This document shows, piece after piece, positions 50,476-60,932 of a stretch of 64,000 nt of DNA. The notes beneath the pieces are model-generated. The model searched no databases. It saw nothing but the letters and a program-made list of their open reading frames with translations, and was not told where the DNA came from. Position 1 is the first letter of the stretch; every line of letters begins with the position of its first letter. The translations under genes were made by a program, and so were the position numbers. The stretch comes from Leishmania donovani (Eukaryota > Euglenozoa > Kinetoplastea > Trypanosomatida > Trypanosomatidae), in contig NC_018254.1 in NCBI RefSeq assembly GCF_000227135.1, forward strand, positions 457,589 through 521,588, written 5' to 3'.

Positions 50476-53400
50476 ATGAGCTCTTCACCATCTGACACTC
50501 ACTCGTCTGCCTTCCCTGATGCCACTAGCGTTGCTGCTGCCTTCTCACGTGACGACTTCTTCGAGTGCCCTCGGTGCCACCGACATTGCAAGAGTCGGAC
50601 GTGGTTCCTGAAGCACTTGGAGGCGTGCTCCAAGAGCGCCAGCTCCTCCAGCACGCACGGCAATACGGTATCAGGCGAGGGCAGCGGTGGATCCCCCAGG
50701 ACGGCAGCGTTCGCCACAAAGGTCAAGAACCACCACCGTCACCCTTCGCGTAGCTCCGCCACAGAGGACGTCACGCCGCCGCTGCTCGAGTCGGCGACAT
50801 CGACAACCTCGTCGTCGTCCGCTACGTCGTACTCGCACGTGCACAGTCACAAGCCGTCAGGGCTGACCCACCCGACGGGCAGTAGTGGTCGCGAGGTGGC
50901 CCCTTCCCACTTGATAGAGGCAGGGCTCAGCGCCGACACTGGGCTCTCGCGCAGCTCTGCCGTTGGCTTTGGCGGGTACCGCGACGGGCGGAGAGAATCA
51001 AATAACACGACGCCGACGGCAACCTCGCAGGCGTCGCCTCACTGGCCCATTGATGATCTGCCCATAGCTAGTTCAGCCTCCGGCGTCGGCACAGGTGCCG
51101 GCGGTAGCATCGTAGCCAACGGGATGTCTAGACCAACGAGTCCCTCGCAGGGAAGCTCATTGTATGCTGGAAGTCCGCGTGGGCTTCGTGCGGGTGAGAG
51201 CTGCGGCGAGAGCGGCTCTGCTCACGCATCAACGGCGTTTGGACGCACCTCTGCCCCGGCGGCTGCGGCGGCCTCATCGTCTTTCTCCACGGCACAACGT
51301 GATGAGGCAGAACAGCATCGGCAGCCGGCACGTCAGGACAGCTTTCGGCTACAGTCAGACTTCACCTGGACGCAGTACACCCCCAGTGCTTCGGAAGAGG
51401 ATGGCGACGACGAGGCGCTGGGCGAACACGACGGCTCTATCCTCGACCACTCCAGCCGGCAGTTGTTGCGGAGCCTTGGCCGCGTGCAAAGGGGCAACAA
51501 CCCGGCACCGCGCGAGGCTGGTACCTCGCTCTGCAGCATTGGTGCAGACCGATTGATGGCTCCCGGTGACGCGGACAAGACCCCAGATAGATGGGCGTAT
51601 GAGCAGCAGCTCAGCGGGAAAAGCAGCCACCACAGAAGCACTCCCCCAAGCGCGGCTGGAGACGTCGGTCGCCACACGGCGACAGGGATGCTGCAAGGCG
51701 CCAGCTTCCCTCTGGAAGGCGAGCAGCAAATGCAGCGGCGTTTCTCGGCATCCATCAGCGAGTTCTCCCCCACAGAGTGCAACGTAATCGGCGCGGCAGA
51801 TGGGTCTCAGAGTGTTGGAAGCGGCTCCAACAGCGACCGCTTTCACCGCTCAGCGCGCGACAGCGCGTCCCCTGTGAGCCCCATCTGCATGTCCTCAGCC
51901 TCGCCAATGTTCGTGCAGGCGACAGGGAGTCCCAGCTTGCTACATATCAACGTGTCGCCTACGAGCACCACCGCCGCTGGCAGCAGCATGAGCCGACTCA
52001 ATGGAATGAACGCCAGCTCGAGTGGTGGCGGCGGTCGTACCCCGCGCCACGGCGATCGCAGCGGCGCCGTCACCCCTCGCGCCATCTCCTTCCAGCGCGG
52101 GCGCGCCGTCGGCTCCGGCGGCTTCGGCATTGTCTACCAGGCGATCCTCTCCGATGGCTCCCTCGCGGCTGTGAAGGAGCTGAAGCTCGAGAACGCTAAC
52201 TTGAAAGCGATCGACCGCGAGGTGCGCGCCATGAGCAGCATCCCCCCACATCCGAATTGCGTCCGCTACCTCGGGTCGCGCTACAGTGCGCATCACTACT
52301 ACATCATAATGGAGTACATTAGCGGTGGCAGCATCAACTCCTTGCGCAAGTCGGTGGGGCGGTTCCGCGAGTCGGTCTTCCAGCGCTATGCGTACATGGT
52401 GCTTCTCGGCCTTTCTCACCTCCACGCAAACGGCATCTTGCACCGCGACATCAAAGGCGCGAACGTGCTGCTCGACGAGAGCGGATGTGCGAAGATTGTC
52501 GACTTCGGCTGTAGTGGCAACCTGAACCAAGCCACGACAACGCTGAGCGGCGGTGGCACTCCACTGTGGATGGCTCCGGAGGTGTGCCGGGGCGAGCCAG
52601 CCACGGAGAAGTCCGATGTCTGGGCCTTTGGCTGCCTGTGCCTAGAGATGACAAACGACACCGGGATGCCGTGGAACTTCCCCCCCGGCATGACCCTGCA
52701 GGGTGTTGTGTACGCGTTGGCCTGCGCCAAGTCGCCACCCGCCATCCCGACCGATCTTTCTCTCGAGGCGCAGGATTTCCTGCGGCGCTGCCTGCGGATC
52801 GATCCAGGCGAGCGAGCCACTGTGGCGGAGCTCTTGCAGCACCCCTTTTTTGACGTGGACCTGATGGAAGATTCAGAAGAGGACGAGCTGCTGTCGTCCT
52901 ACGGGGCGAGCGCGCGGCAGTCGGCCGTGAAGCGAGCTGTCCGGCAAGTGAACCTTAGCAGTGCGCTTGACGCCGCGGCGCACCAGCAGGAGCGGCAGCA
53001 GTACCGTGGCGAGGGCGATGAGGTAGGCGGCGGTGCCAAGGACATGCAAGTGAGCTCTCCGGTGCAGGTCTTTGCGGGTATGTCTCTACCGTCACAAGGA
53101 ATGCACAGCAGCGGTCACAGGCCCATTTCGGACCCCGATGCAGGTGCCCTTTTACGGTCGCCGAATTCGCATTCGAAGAGCGCCTCGGGCCCCCAGCTTG
53201 ATCACTACACCCGCAGCGTGAATATCGGTTTCAGCTTGCAGGCCGTGGATGAGGATGACGACGACGATGGCGGCGGTGCTGAAAAGGCTGAGGACAACGT
53301 AGGCCCAAGCCATAACCTTCTTGGAGGATCCCCACCGGCCATTCCAGGGACGGCTGCGTCGACCGATCGCTGTCGCACGACATCGTTCAAGTCCGCCGGT

Positions 53401-55050
53401 GTGGAGGAGGACGAGAACGAGTACACGCAGATGATCACGGAAATTATCACTCAGGCACGCGAGGCGTACACCGACGAGGAGCGCCGCCTGACGGAGCGGC
53501 GGCGGAGGCTAAACATGATGCACCGGAGCAGCGACGAGGACACTTCCCTCACAGCCACCATGAGCAGCGGCAGCGACACCAGCAACAACGGCGGCAGCGC
53601 CGGCAGCGACGGCAGCGCCGGCTGCAGCTTTGCTGAGGAGGGGGAGAGGAGCGAGCACGTTGATATCGAGAGTGACTTGAGTACTCTCAGCGGCAGCGAT
53701 GGGGATGTCGGGGCCCGCAGCCGTTCTGTTGGTGGTCCTCGTCGCCACTCGCTCGGGACTACGTGGCGCGATCAGTCTGCACGCGCCTCAGCCGCCACTG
53801 AGAACTCAGAGGAGCTGCTGCAGAACACAGACAGGGAAGTGCCGCATCACGAGCCGGCATGCGCAGCTCGAGTAAAGGATCCCACCGCGCCCTCTGCGTC
53901 TGCGTTGTCGGCTTGTCGTAGCCGATTCCCCGGGTCCGACGCACGCGCAAGCACGACCCTTGCGGCGACATCACCGACCAGCGCACACGTCGGATCGTGG
54001 GACACATCCATCTCACTCTACGCAACCAGTCCTTCTTCAAGTACGCGAGGCTTGGAAGCCGGCCCACAGTTTCAGCGGTCGCCCCACGGTGTAGTGCTTC
54101 CTCTTCCTCTTGCCTCCTCGTACCCGCGACAACAGCAGCAGCAGCAGCAGCAACAGCAACAGCAGCGCCCCTGCCCGGTCTCGCCGCCGACGCGCCAGAG
54201 AGAGGTCATGAGGAGGGAGCTCCCACGCGATAAGAGTCGCTCTCGAGGCGGCGCGTCCTTCGGCAAATCGCCTTACGACGGCGTTGTCGCGAAGGCGGCT
54301 GGCGGTGTCGCACGCGCGCCGCGCGAGCCTGGAGGCCCCGTCGGGGTGGCCACTACGATTCGGCAGCCGGCTGGCTCCTCTCCCCTCTCGCCGCACACCT
54401 CCGCGAGTGCGGAGACCCCGCCTCCCCTTTCCAGCTCTCCCGCTACTCAGAGCAGCACCATCTGTGGCGCTGTTCTCAGTGAGCGCAGCAGCAGCTCGCG
54501 TACCCCGCCGCTTACGGTTGGGGGACCGCACCGCCAGACTCCACCACAGCCGCTGGCCACGACGACCGCGACTTCATCTGCACACTCCGACATCGTTGCC
54601 TGCCCGATCGAGTGGTACACGGGTGGCTCGGGTAGACTTGACGTCAGCAGCGCCACCTGGCGTACAGGTGCGTCCGGCCATCTGCCCAAGGAGCTCTCCA
54701 TGGCACAGAAGGAGATGCAGGAGATGCTGGACTGGGGGACCAGCAGCGATCGACATCACGCCTTGTCCTCCTCGTCGCCGGACATAGGCCGGCGTAGCTC
54801 CAAAGCGTTGCCGACGGCCACCAATAGCGCCGTTCGCGGAGGTGAAGGCCATCACAATCATCATCGTCTTCACCATTTGAGTCACAACCATGGCGACGAT
54901 CTCGACTCCGAATGCACCGCCGAAGCGGAGTCGCTTTCACACCATGAGTCGAGGGGGCTGTCGGCGACGGAGACGGTGGCCGCTGCGCAGCAGCCGGCAA
55001 AGCGCAAGTTATGGGGTCTCGGCATTTTTCGTAATCTGAGGAGCAAGTAG
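50476..55050 (+). CDS. Large MAPKKK-like (STE11) protein kinase with zinc finger and polyQ
   Basis: A 1524-residue protein starting MSSSPSDTHSSAF at 50476. A C2HC zinc finger lies at the N terminus (C31, C34, H47, C51). Residues about 60-535 are Ser/Gly/Thr-rich and probably disordered. The kinase domain runs from about 540 to 790 and is complete: glycine loop GSGGFG (546-551), K567, HRDIKGAN (H656, R657, D658), DFG (676-678), and GGTPLWMAPEV in the activation segment. The GT.WMAPEV and HRDIKGANVL forms are typical of the STE11/MEKK family, which starts MAP kinase cascades. The C-terminal 730 residues are disordered with an acidic patch and a 12-Gln tract (1219-1230). The Cys/His finger plus kinase order is unusual; it is clearly intact. 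Confidence 0.93.
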   Translation: MSSSPSDTHSSAFPDATSVAAAFSRDDFFECPRCHRHCKSRTWFLKHLEACSKSASSSSTHGNTVSGEGSGGSPRTAAFATKVKNHHRHPSRSSATEDVTPPLLESATSTTSSSSATSYSHVHSHKPSGLTHPTGSSGREVAPSHLIEAGLSADTGLSRSSAVGFGGYRDGRRESNNTTPTATSQASPHWPIDDLPIASSASGVGTGAGGSIVANGMSRPTSPSQGSSLYAGSPRGLRAGESCGESGSAHASTAFGRTSAPAAAAASSSFSTAQRDEAEQHRQPARQDSFRLQSDFTWTQYTPSASEEDGDDEALGEHDGSILDHSSRQLLRSLGRVQRGNNPAPREAGTSLCSIGADRLMAPGDADKTPDRWAYEQQLSGKSSHHRSTPPSAAGDVGRHTATGMLQGASFPLEGEQQMQRRFSASISEFSPTECNVIGAADGSQSVGSGSNSDRFHRSARDSASPVSPICMSSASPMFVQATGSPSLLHINVSPTSTTAAGSSMSRLNGMNASSSGGGGRTPRHGDRSGAVTPRAISFQRGRAVGSGGFGIVYQAILSDGSLAAVKELKLENANLKAIDREVRAMSSIPPHPNCVRYLGSRYSAHHYYIIMEYISGGSINSLRKSVGRFRESVFQRYAYMVLLGLSHLHANGILHRDIKGANVLLDESGCAKIVDFGCSGNLNQATTTLSGGGTPLWMAPEVCRGEPATEKSDVWAFGCLCLEMTNDTGMPWNFPPGMTLQGVVYALACAKSPPAIPTDLSLEAQDFLRRCLRIDPGERATVAELLQHPFFDVDLMEDSEEDELLSSYGASARQSAVKRAVRQVNLSSALDAAAHQQERQQYRGEGDEVGGGAKDMQVSSPVQVFAGMSLPSQGMHSSGHRPISDPDAGALLRSPNSHSKSASGPQLDHYTRSVNIGFSLQAVDEDDDDDGGGAEKAEDNVGPSHNLLGGSPPAIPGTAASTDRCRTTSFKSAGVEEDENEYTQMITEIITQAREAYTDEERRLTERRRRLNMMHRSSDEDTSLTATMSSGSDTSNNGGSAGSDGSAGCSFAEEGERSEHVDIESDLSTLSGSDGDVGARSRSVGGPRRHSLGTTWRDQSARASAATENSEELLQNTDREVPHHEPACAARVKDPTAPSASALSACRSRFPGSDARASTTLAATSPTSAHVGSWDTSISLYATSPSSSTRGLEAGPQFQRSPHGVVLPLPLASSYPRQQQQQQQQQQQQRPCPVSPPTRQREVMRRELPRDKSRSRGGASFGKSPYDGVVAKAAGGVARAPREPGGPVGVATTIRQPAGSSPLSPHTSASAETPPPLSSSPATQSSTICGAVLSERSSSSRTPPLTVGGPHRQTPPQPLATTTATSSAHSDIVACPIEWYTGGSGRLDVSSATWRTGASGHLPKELSMAQKEMQEMLDWGTSSDRHHALSSSSPDIGRRSSKALPTATNSAVRGGEGHHNHHRLHHLSHNHGDDLDSECTAEAESLSHHESRGLSATETVAAAQQPAKRKLWGLGIFRNLRSK
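54130..54165 (+). repeat. CAG/CAA repeat coding for 12 glutamines
   Basis: Twelve Gln codons (mostly CAG with three CAA) inside the kinase gene, residues 1219-1230. Confidence 0.95.
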
Positions 55051-56995
55051 AGTTTTTGCGTCTGTGCTTGCGGCGTCGGGCGTGTGAGCAACAGCGACAG
55101 CGGGTGAGAGATGCAGCAAGCGGGAGTGCCGCCGTGTGCATGTGACTGACCGTGTCTTGGCATCGATGCATGCGATGAGGTGAAATGGACATCATCGCCC
55201 CTTCCTTGTGTTACACTCCCGCCCACCACCGGCTCCCTCTCTATTCCCTCCGCTTTATGCCGTCATCCGTTTTGTCACCGCCTCATCCTCCTCCCTCGTC
55301 TTGGTGACGAGAGCGAGAGCGAGAGAGAGGGAGGGCAACTAGGCCATGTGTGAGGCGGTGGAGGGGTGGTGGTGAAGCGGAGATTGGATAAATGGGACCG
55401 GCAGGCAGACAGCGGAAAGGAGTGAGATGGCTTGCAGCATAAGGGATGGCAGGGAGCGGGGCAGGTCGGTGGTGTCAAGAATAGCCGATTCTCGCGTCCT
55501 TTGCAACCTTTCTTTCCCGTGCTGTTTTCTTTACACATCTCCCATAGACTCCACGCGTCTCGTTGTGTCCTGCTCTTTCACGTTGTTTTTCTGACCGGGT
55601 ACTCACACACCCGGTCGTACACCTCGTGTGGTGCCCCTCTACCTCCTCCTCGTTTTGTCTTCCTCCCGCTTGGGTTGCCTCACCTGCTACGGTTGCTTGT
55701 GCACCTCTTCCGTTCCTCTGCCCGTACCCTGCGCCGTTCCCCTCCCCCCTCGCCATCCGACAGCGGCGCCTCCTCTCCCCGTCCGTGTCCACACTCCACC
55801 TGCCTTGTTCCCTCGTATTTTCTAGTTTCATTGCCTCTCTGCGCGTTACTTCGTAATGCGCACTGTTCATCGGTCCTTGTATCCCCCTTCAACGCGTTGC
55901 TTCCGTTGTCTCTTTTCCTCTGCGTGTGCTTGCCCGTTCTTTGTCCGTCTGTTTTGATGCCTTCCCCCATACCCCGCCGACCTGAGGCCGAATACTTGTA
56001 TTTCGTCTGTATGTGTGTGCGCACGTCGCTGGCTCGCTTTCTAGTGACTTTCCTTGCTTATCACATACTCTGATGTCCTTGTCTATTTCTGTGTATGTGT
56101 ACTGTCTGCGTGTCTGACACTTGAACACCAGTGCGCCTGTGTGCATGCATATGAGTGTTTACCGTCTCGTGGTTTCAAGTGCTCCCTCTCTCTTTCCTTT
56201 TTCCGCCTCCCCCTCCTCCCTCCTCTTGCTTTATGCGCGTGTGTGTGTGTGTTTAGCCTTTCCGCCTTGCTTCCCGAGCTTCGCTTAAGACACACGAAAA
56301 GAGAGGGGTATACACCACCTACTCAGTAGCAACAACGTGAGCAGCGTACCTTCGGCACCACGGTAGACAAGGGCAAATGGGCGGGCTTGAGGTATGTATG
56401 TGTGTGTATGTGTGAGCAGACGCGGTAGGCACACCGGTGATAGCACCAAACAATCGCTGTGCCCCCGCCTCTAATTTTTTGTTGTTGCTGTTGTTCGCCG
56501 TTTGGGGCATGCGAATGTTTTGCGTTGTTTTCCCTCTCTCGTGCGTTGCGCTTTGTTTTATACGCTTGAGTCCGGATAGAGTGGGGAGCCCTCATACGAA
56601 GCAAAAAAAAAAAAACTACAGGCGTGCGTGGGCGGTCCCGCTGTCTCTGAAGAATGGATGCGCGGATGTCCGCGTACCCCCTTTTTGTTTAGGAACCGGC
56701 CTTCCTTACTGCGCACTTCACGCATACACGCACACGCACACGCACACGCACACACGAGCGCACATATATCCCTGCGTGCCTTCAATGAAACTCTGCACCC
56801 CTCTTCATCTGCCACTCTTCTCTGCTCTCTGCTTTCTGCTCCGTCCCCTGCCTGCCTTGACTGCCTTTTACTTGTTCCCTTTCTATTTCCTCGGGCCTCG
56901 CAACCTTCGTTGTGCGCTCAACACTCACAACATACGCACCCACAAATCGTTGCGTCACGGCCTCCCCTGCTGCTTTGCAGTTCCCTTTCGCAACG
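55051..56995. other. Spacer and P0 leader
   Basis: About 1.9 kb. Purine-rich near 55300-55450 and pyrimidine-rich afterwards, with a CA/CACGCA run at about 56724-56760. No gene is supported. The last 35 bases hold the P0 splice signal. Confidence 0.5.
56961..56980 (+). promoter_or_regulatory. Trans-splice acceptor of P0 gene
   Basis: Pyrimidine-rich tract ending in TTTGCAG at 56980, leaving a 15-nt 5' UTR before ATG 56996. A textbook trypanosomatid acceptor. Confidence 0.7.
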
Positions 56996-57894
56996 ATGCC
57001 GTCTATCACCACTGCCAAGCGCGAGTACGAGGAGCGCCTCGTCGACTGCCTGACCAAGTACAGCTGCGTGCTGTTCGTGGGCATGGACAACGTCCGCTCG
57101 CAGCAGGTGCACGATGTGCGCCGTGCGCTGCGCGGCAAGGCCGAGTTCATTATGGGCAAGAAGACGCTGCAGGCGAAGATCGTGGAGAAGCGCGCGCAAG
57201 CCAAGGACGCGAGCCCCGAGGCGAAGCGCTTCAACGATCAGTGTGAGGAGTACAACCTGCTGAGCGGCAACACCGGCCTCATCTTCACTAACAACGCTGT
57301 CCAGGAGATCACCTCTGTGCTTGACGCGCACCGCGNNNNNNNNNNNNNNNNNNNNNNNNNNNNNNNNNNNNNNNNNNNNNNNNNNNNNNNNNNNNNNNNN
57401 NNNNNNNNNNNNNNNNNNNNNNNNNNNNNNNNNNNNNNNNNNNNNNNNNNNNNNNNNNNNNNNNNNNNNNNNNNNNNNNNNNNNNNNNNNNNNNNNNNNN
57501 NNNNNNNNNNNNNNNNNNNNNNNNNNNNNNNNNNNNNNNNNNNNNNNNNNNNNNNNNNNNNNNNNNNNNNNNNNNNNNNNNNNNNNNNNNGGAAGGCCTG
57601 AGCAACGTTGCGGCGATGGCGCTGGGTGCTGGCATCCCGACGTCTTCGACGATTGGCCCGATGCTGGTGGACGCCTTCAAGAACCTGCTGGCTGTCTCCG
57701 TGGCGACCTCGTACGAGTTCGAGGAGCACAACGGCAAGGAGCTGCGCGAGGCCGCGATCAACGGCCTGCTGGCCGGCTCTGGCTCGGCTGCTGCGGAGCC
57801 CGCCGCTGCCGCGCCGGCCGCCCCTAGCGCTGCTGCCAAGGAGGAGCCGGAGGAGAGCGACGAGGACGACTTCGGCATGGGCGGTCTCTTCTAA
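56996..57894 (+). CDS. RPLP0: 60S acidic ribosomal protein P0 (contains N gap)
   Basis: The P0 stalk protein that carries P1/P2 dimers on the large ribosomal subunit and helps recruit elongation factors. The N-terminal part matches ribosomal L10/P0 ([27 protein letters not shown]). The C terminus has the Ala-rich hinge and the acidic tail ending [11 protein letters not shown], the stalk signature. An N run at 57336-57590 removes the middle. The two sides are in different frames, so the gap length is wrong. If the protein has the usual 322-323 residues, about 70 more bases are missing, and 70 leaves remainder 1 modulo 3, the offset needed to join the frames. P0 is, from memory, a tandem gene pair in Leishmania, which may explain the collapsed assembly. 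Confidence 0.95.
57336..57590. other. Assembly gap (N run, 255 bases) inside P0
   Basis: The flanking P0 halves are in different frames, so the 255 N is only an estimate. Collapse of a tandem P0 pair is a plausible cause. Confidence 0.95.
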
Positions 57895-59226
57895 GCGACT
57901 CGCTATCCGCCACCCAGCACCGTCGAGTGTTCGTGCGTTCGCATGGTGGACAGTGGCGAGCGTGTGATGCCCTTGGATCATCAGGAAGCAACTCTCTCCC
58001 TTTCTCTGGGTGTTCTTCGTTTCTTCTTTCATTTGTTTTTGATCGCCGTGCGCCGCTGCGGCGATCGCTCAGTTCTTATTTTCGATCAACAACAACGAAG
58101 GAGACGACAGCAGACACGCGACACATCTTCACGGAGGAAAGGGACGACGTACTAGCCGACATGGTGAGCAAACCATGCTGCAGCGGACCCTTGGGTGTGC
58201 CTGTACGTGCCGCACGCGCCCCACGAGATGACAGGGAGTGCTGTGTACGTGTGCGCGTGTGGGAGGGGGATGGCGGTGTGCTAGTGCTGCCCAGCTGCGC
58301 GATGTGCTTCTTTTTCCCTCAGCTGACCCACGCTCGTGCGGCTGCTGATGGGGTACGCACGTCGCCCGCGTTGGCCCTTCCTCACCCCTCCTCCTCCTTC
58401 ACAAGAGCGTGCATTGTGTCGCAGCTGCCCACTCAATGCACGGTAGCTCATTCTCCGTCTCGCTCTCTGTCGATGTGCTGCCATGACGTGCACGTAACAG
58501 AGAACTGATGATGGGACGGGGGCAAGGGCGAGAGGGGCTAGCAGGCACCAGGCGTGTGCGCGTACGCTCGTGCGTGTTGTCCCGCGTGCCGAAGCAAGGC
58601 TCTCTCGCAGACCGTATTCAAGATGCAACCCTGCGCACATGCCTCTGTGGCTTGCAGCACAGAAAATGATGTGTCTACCGCTTCGTTCTCCCCTTTCATC
58701 CTCTTGCTTTTTGAAATTCCTTTTTTTTTTCGCGTGCCTGCTCCTCCTCGCGATACGCGGCACGCCTCCACCTCACTCGCTGTGGTGACTTCCACTGAAC
58801 AATGCTGCATGCATGGGCACTCTGCCGCAGTTCTCTGCGACGTGCCCTCCCTCTGACCTACTCGTGGTCTTGAACGGTGCGTCCATGAACATCATTGTTC
58901 GCCGCTGCCACTTCACCCAGCTCATCACGTGCGCCGTCTTGCGACGCTGCTTCTTCCCTCTGTGAGATGCAGATATCTGTTGCGTGGTGCCTAGACGCGC
59001 ATATCACATACCCTCCTCCCTTCCTCCGTGTGACCCCCGCACCCCTTGTTCCATCATATCGGCCAGCACAGGGAAACTCACACCTACACCCCGTCTCGCA
59101 TAGATTGCCCATTGGCGACGCATCACCGCATCGCCGGTAATTCGGTGACGCCCGCTTCTGTCTTGATTGGTTAGGCGCTTTGCCAGTCTTTTTTTTTTTT
59201 TTAGTAGGCCGTCTTTGACGTCGCGC
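57895..59226. other. Spacer
   Basis: About 1.3 kb, no supported gene. It ends in a 14-T run (59189-59202) and AG at 59203-59204, the likely splice site for the next gene. Confidence 0.5.
59189..59204 (+). promoter_or_regulatory. Probable trans-splice acceptor (14-T run plus AG)
   Basis: A run of 14 T followed by AG at 59203-59204, 22 nt before ATG 59227. Confidence 0.6.
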
Positions 59227-59661
59227 ATGTCGCGAGTGCTGACGGTGCTGCTAACGTACGACGACCCGGAGTGCGGCGGCGCGGCGGATGCGCTGGTGGA
59301 GCACCTGGAGCGTGATGCGGTCGCTGTGGAGGGGCACTGCCAGCTCTCCGTGAAGCCGATTCAGGTGCTGCAAAACGGTTCTCACCGCGATGCCCTCTAC
59401 GGCTCACTGCAAGACCTGTTTCAAATGAAACCGCAAGACATCTACGTCATCGCGTTCCTCAAGGGATCGCAGCCGGAGGAGTACCGCAAGGTGAATGAGC
59501 TGTGCAACAGCGTGCGTCCCAATCCCGTGAAGTGCCAGGTGCTGACACACTTGGCGAACTACAACGATGTCGGCCTCATCATTCGTAATTTGGTGCGTCT
59601 GGTGCTGGATGAGATGACAAAGGAGGAGGCGAGCCTCGGCAGCACTGAGCCGTCCAAGTAG
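59227..59661 (+). CDS. Small hypothetical protein (144 aa)
   Basis: A compact, well-composed 144-residue protein starting MSRVLTVLLTYDDPECGG. The frame is open from 59167, but the strong splice acceptor at 59189-59204 lies inside that extension, so ATG 59227 is preferred. It has a regular alternation of hydrophobic strands and amphipathic helices (for example LQDLFQMKPQDIYVIAFLKG and VGLIIRNLVRLVLDEMTKEE) that suggests a small alpha/beta fold. There is no signal peptide, membrane segment or motif I recognise. It lies directly downstream of P0. The function is unknown. Confidence 0.82.
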   Translation: MSRVLTVLLTYDDPECGGAADALVEHLERDAVAVEGHCQLSVKPIQVLQNGSHRDALYGSLQDLFQMKPQDIYVIAFLKGSQPEEYRKVNELCNSVRPNPVKCQVLTHLANYNDVGLIIRNLVRLVLDEMTKEEASLGSTEPSK

Positions 59662-60932
59662 GAGAGGGGTGCATGCTTGTGTGTGTGTGTACGAATGACG
59701 AAAGAAGAGGGAGTGTATGAAGAGGAGGGGGGCGGTTATGTGAGTGACGTTCAGCTGCTGCGCGCAGAAGATGAGGCTCCCATGTTCTTCTTCGCTCTCC
59801 TCCCCTTCCTTGGCTTCGTGGGCGCGATTGCCCCCTCTGCTGCTTCTGAATCGACTCAGCCTGCGAATTCCACCCACCGATTCGATCCTCCTTCTGCAGG
59901 GCACCCTTGCGGATTCACTGCAAGCAATCCTGCTCCCGCTCCACTGCAGCACCTGAGGTGGTTCTGTGAGTTCGTGAAAGGGCCTTGCTATACTGAATGC
60001 TCGAGCACGGTGAGTGAGAACGGAGTCGGTGTCGTGGCCCACGTAGCGGCCGTGCACTCTTCGCCTCTGCTCTCATTTCTTGACCCCAAGCCCCTTCTTG
60101 CCCTTTAGTTTTCTTTGTCGCGCTGTATGCGCTTGTGCGCAGCTGATGGCGGGCTGCGAGGAAAAGGGCTCTTTTCCGAGGGAGAGAAGACGGCCCGTGG
60201 GTGGTGGTGACCAGACTTTCTGGAGCGTCTCGCTTATAGGAAGCGGGGACGTGCACGAGGCAGTGGCTGCAGAACAACAAAAAAGAAGGATGCCGGCAGC
60301 GGGATTCCACACAGAGACACGCACGCACGCACTCACCACAAGTTGCTCCACCACTCCCGCCCGTGCCCAAGACCTGCGCTGGCCGCAACATTTGTTCTGC
60401 GGGCCACTTTCTCTCGCATCGGCTATCTTGCTCGGCGATGAGAGAGGCGCGCCGCGCGACACTCGCCAGACACCACATCCTGTGGTGCTTTCGGACGCCT
60501 CGCTGTCTGTGCAGGTGAGCAGATTCTCTCGAGGGCACCTGTGTTGCATTACACCGACCGATCTAGCCAGAGGAGATCCGCGGAGGCGCCCTGCTCCGCT
60601 GCTAGTGAGAGTGCCGCCGCTGAATTCTTGCGTGCGTGTGTGCCTTTGTCGCTTGACTTGCACAGTCGTCTTGCTTGCTGAAGACGCTGGCCAATGCACG
60701 GTCTCTGTGCTTGCCCTCTCTTCTTACCATTATCGACCCCTGATCTTTGCCCGGACCGCTTTTTACGATGTGCTCCACCATCCATGTCGCTTGTGCAGCT
60801 CCGCTCTCCCTCTCGAGAGCACTTGGACGAAAAGCGAGCAGTACCAGCGACAACCACAAGCGACGGCAAGCGCGTCCAAGCATACGTGGTGCTACCGACG
60901 AGACATCTTTCCAGCCCCATTCGCAGCACACA
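59662..60932. other. Spacer
   Basis: About 1.3 kb, no supported gene. CAG at about 60796-60798 and the next pyrimidine tract lie between two possible starts of the following gene. Confidence 0.5.
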
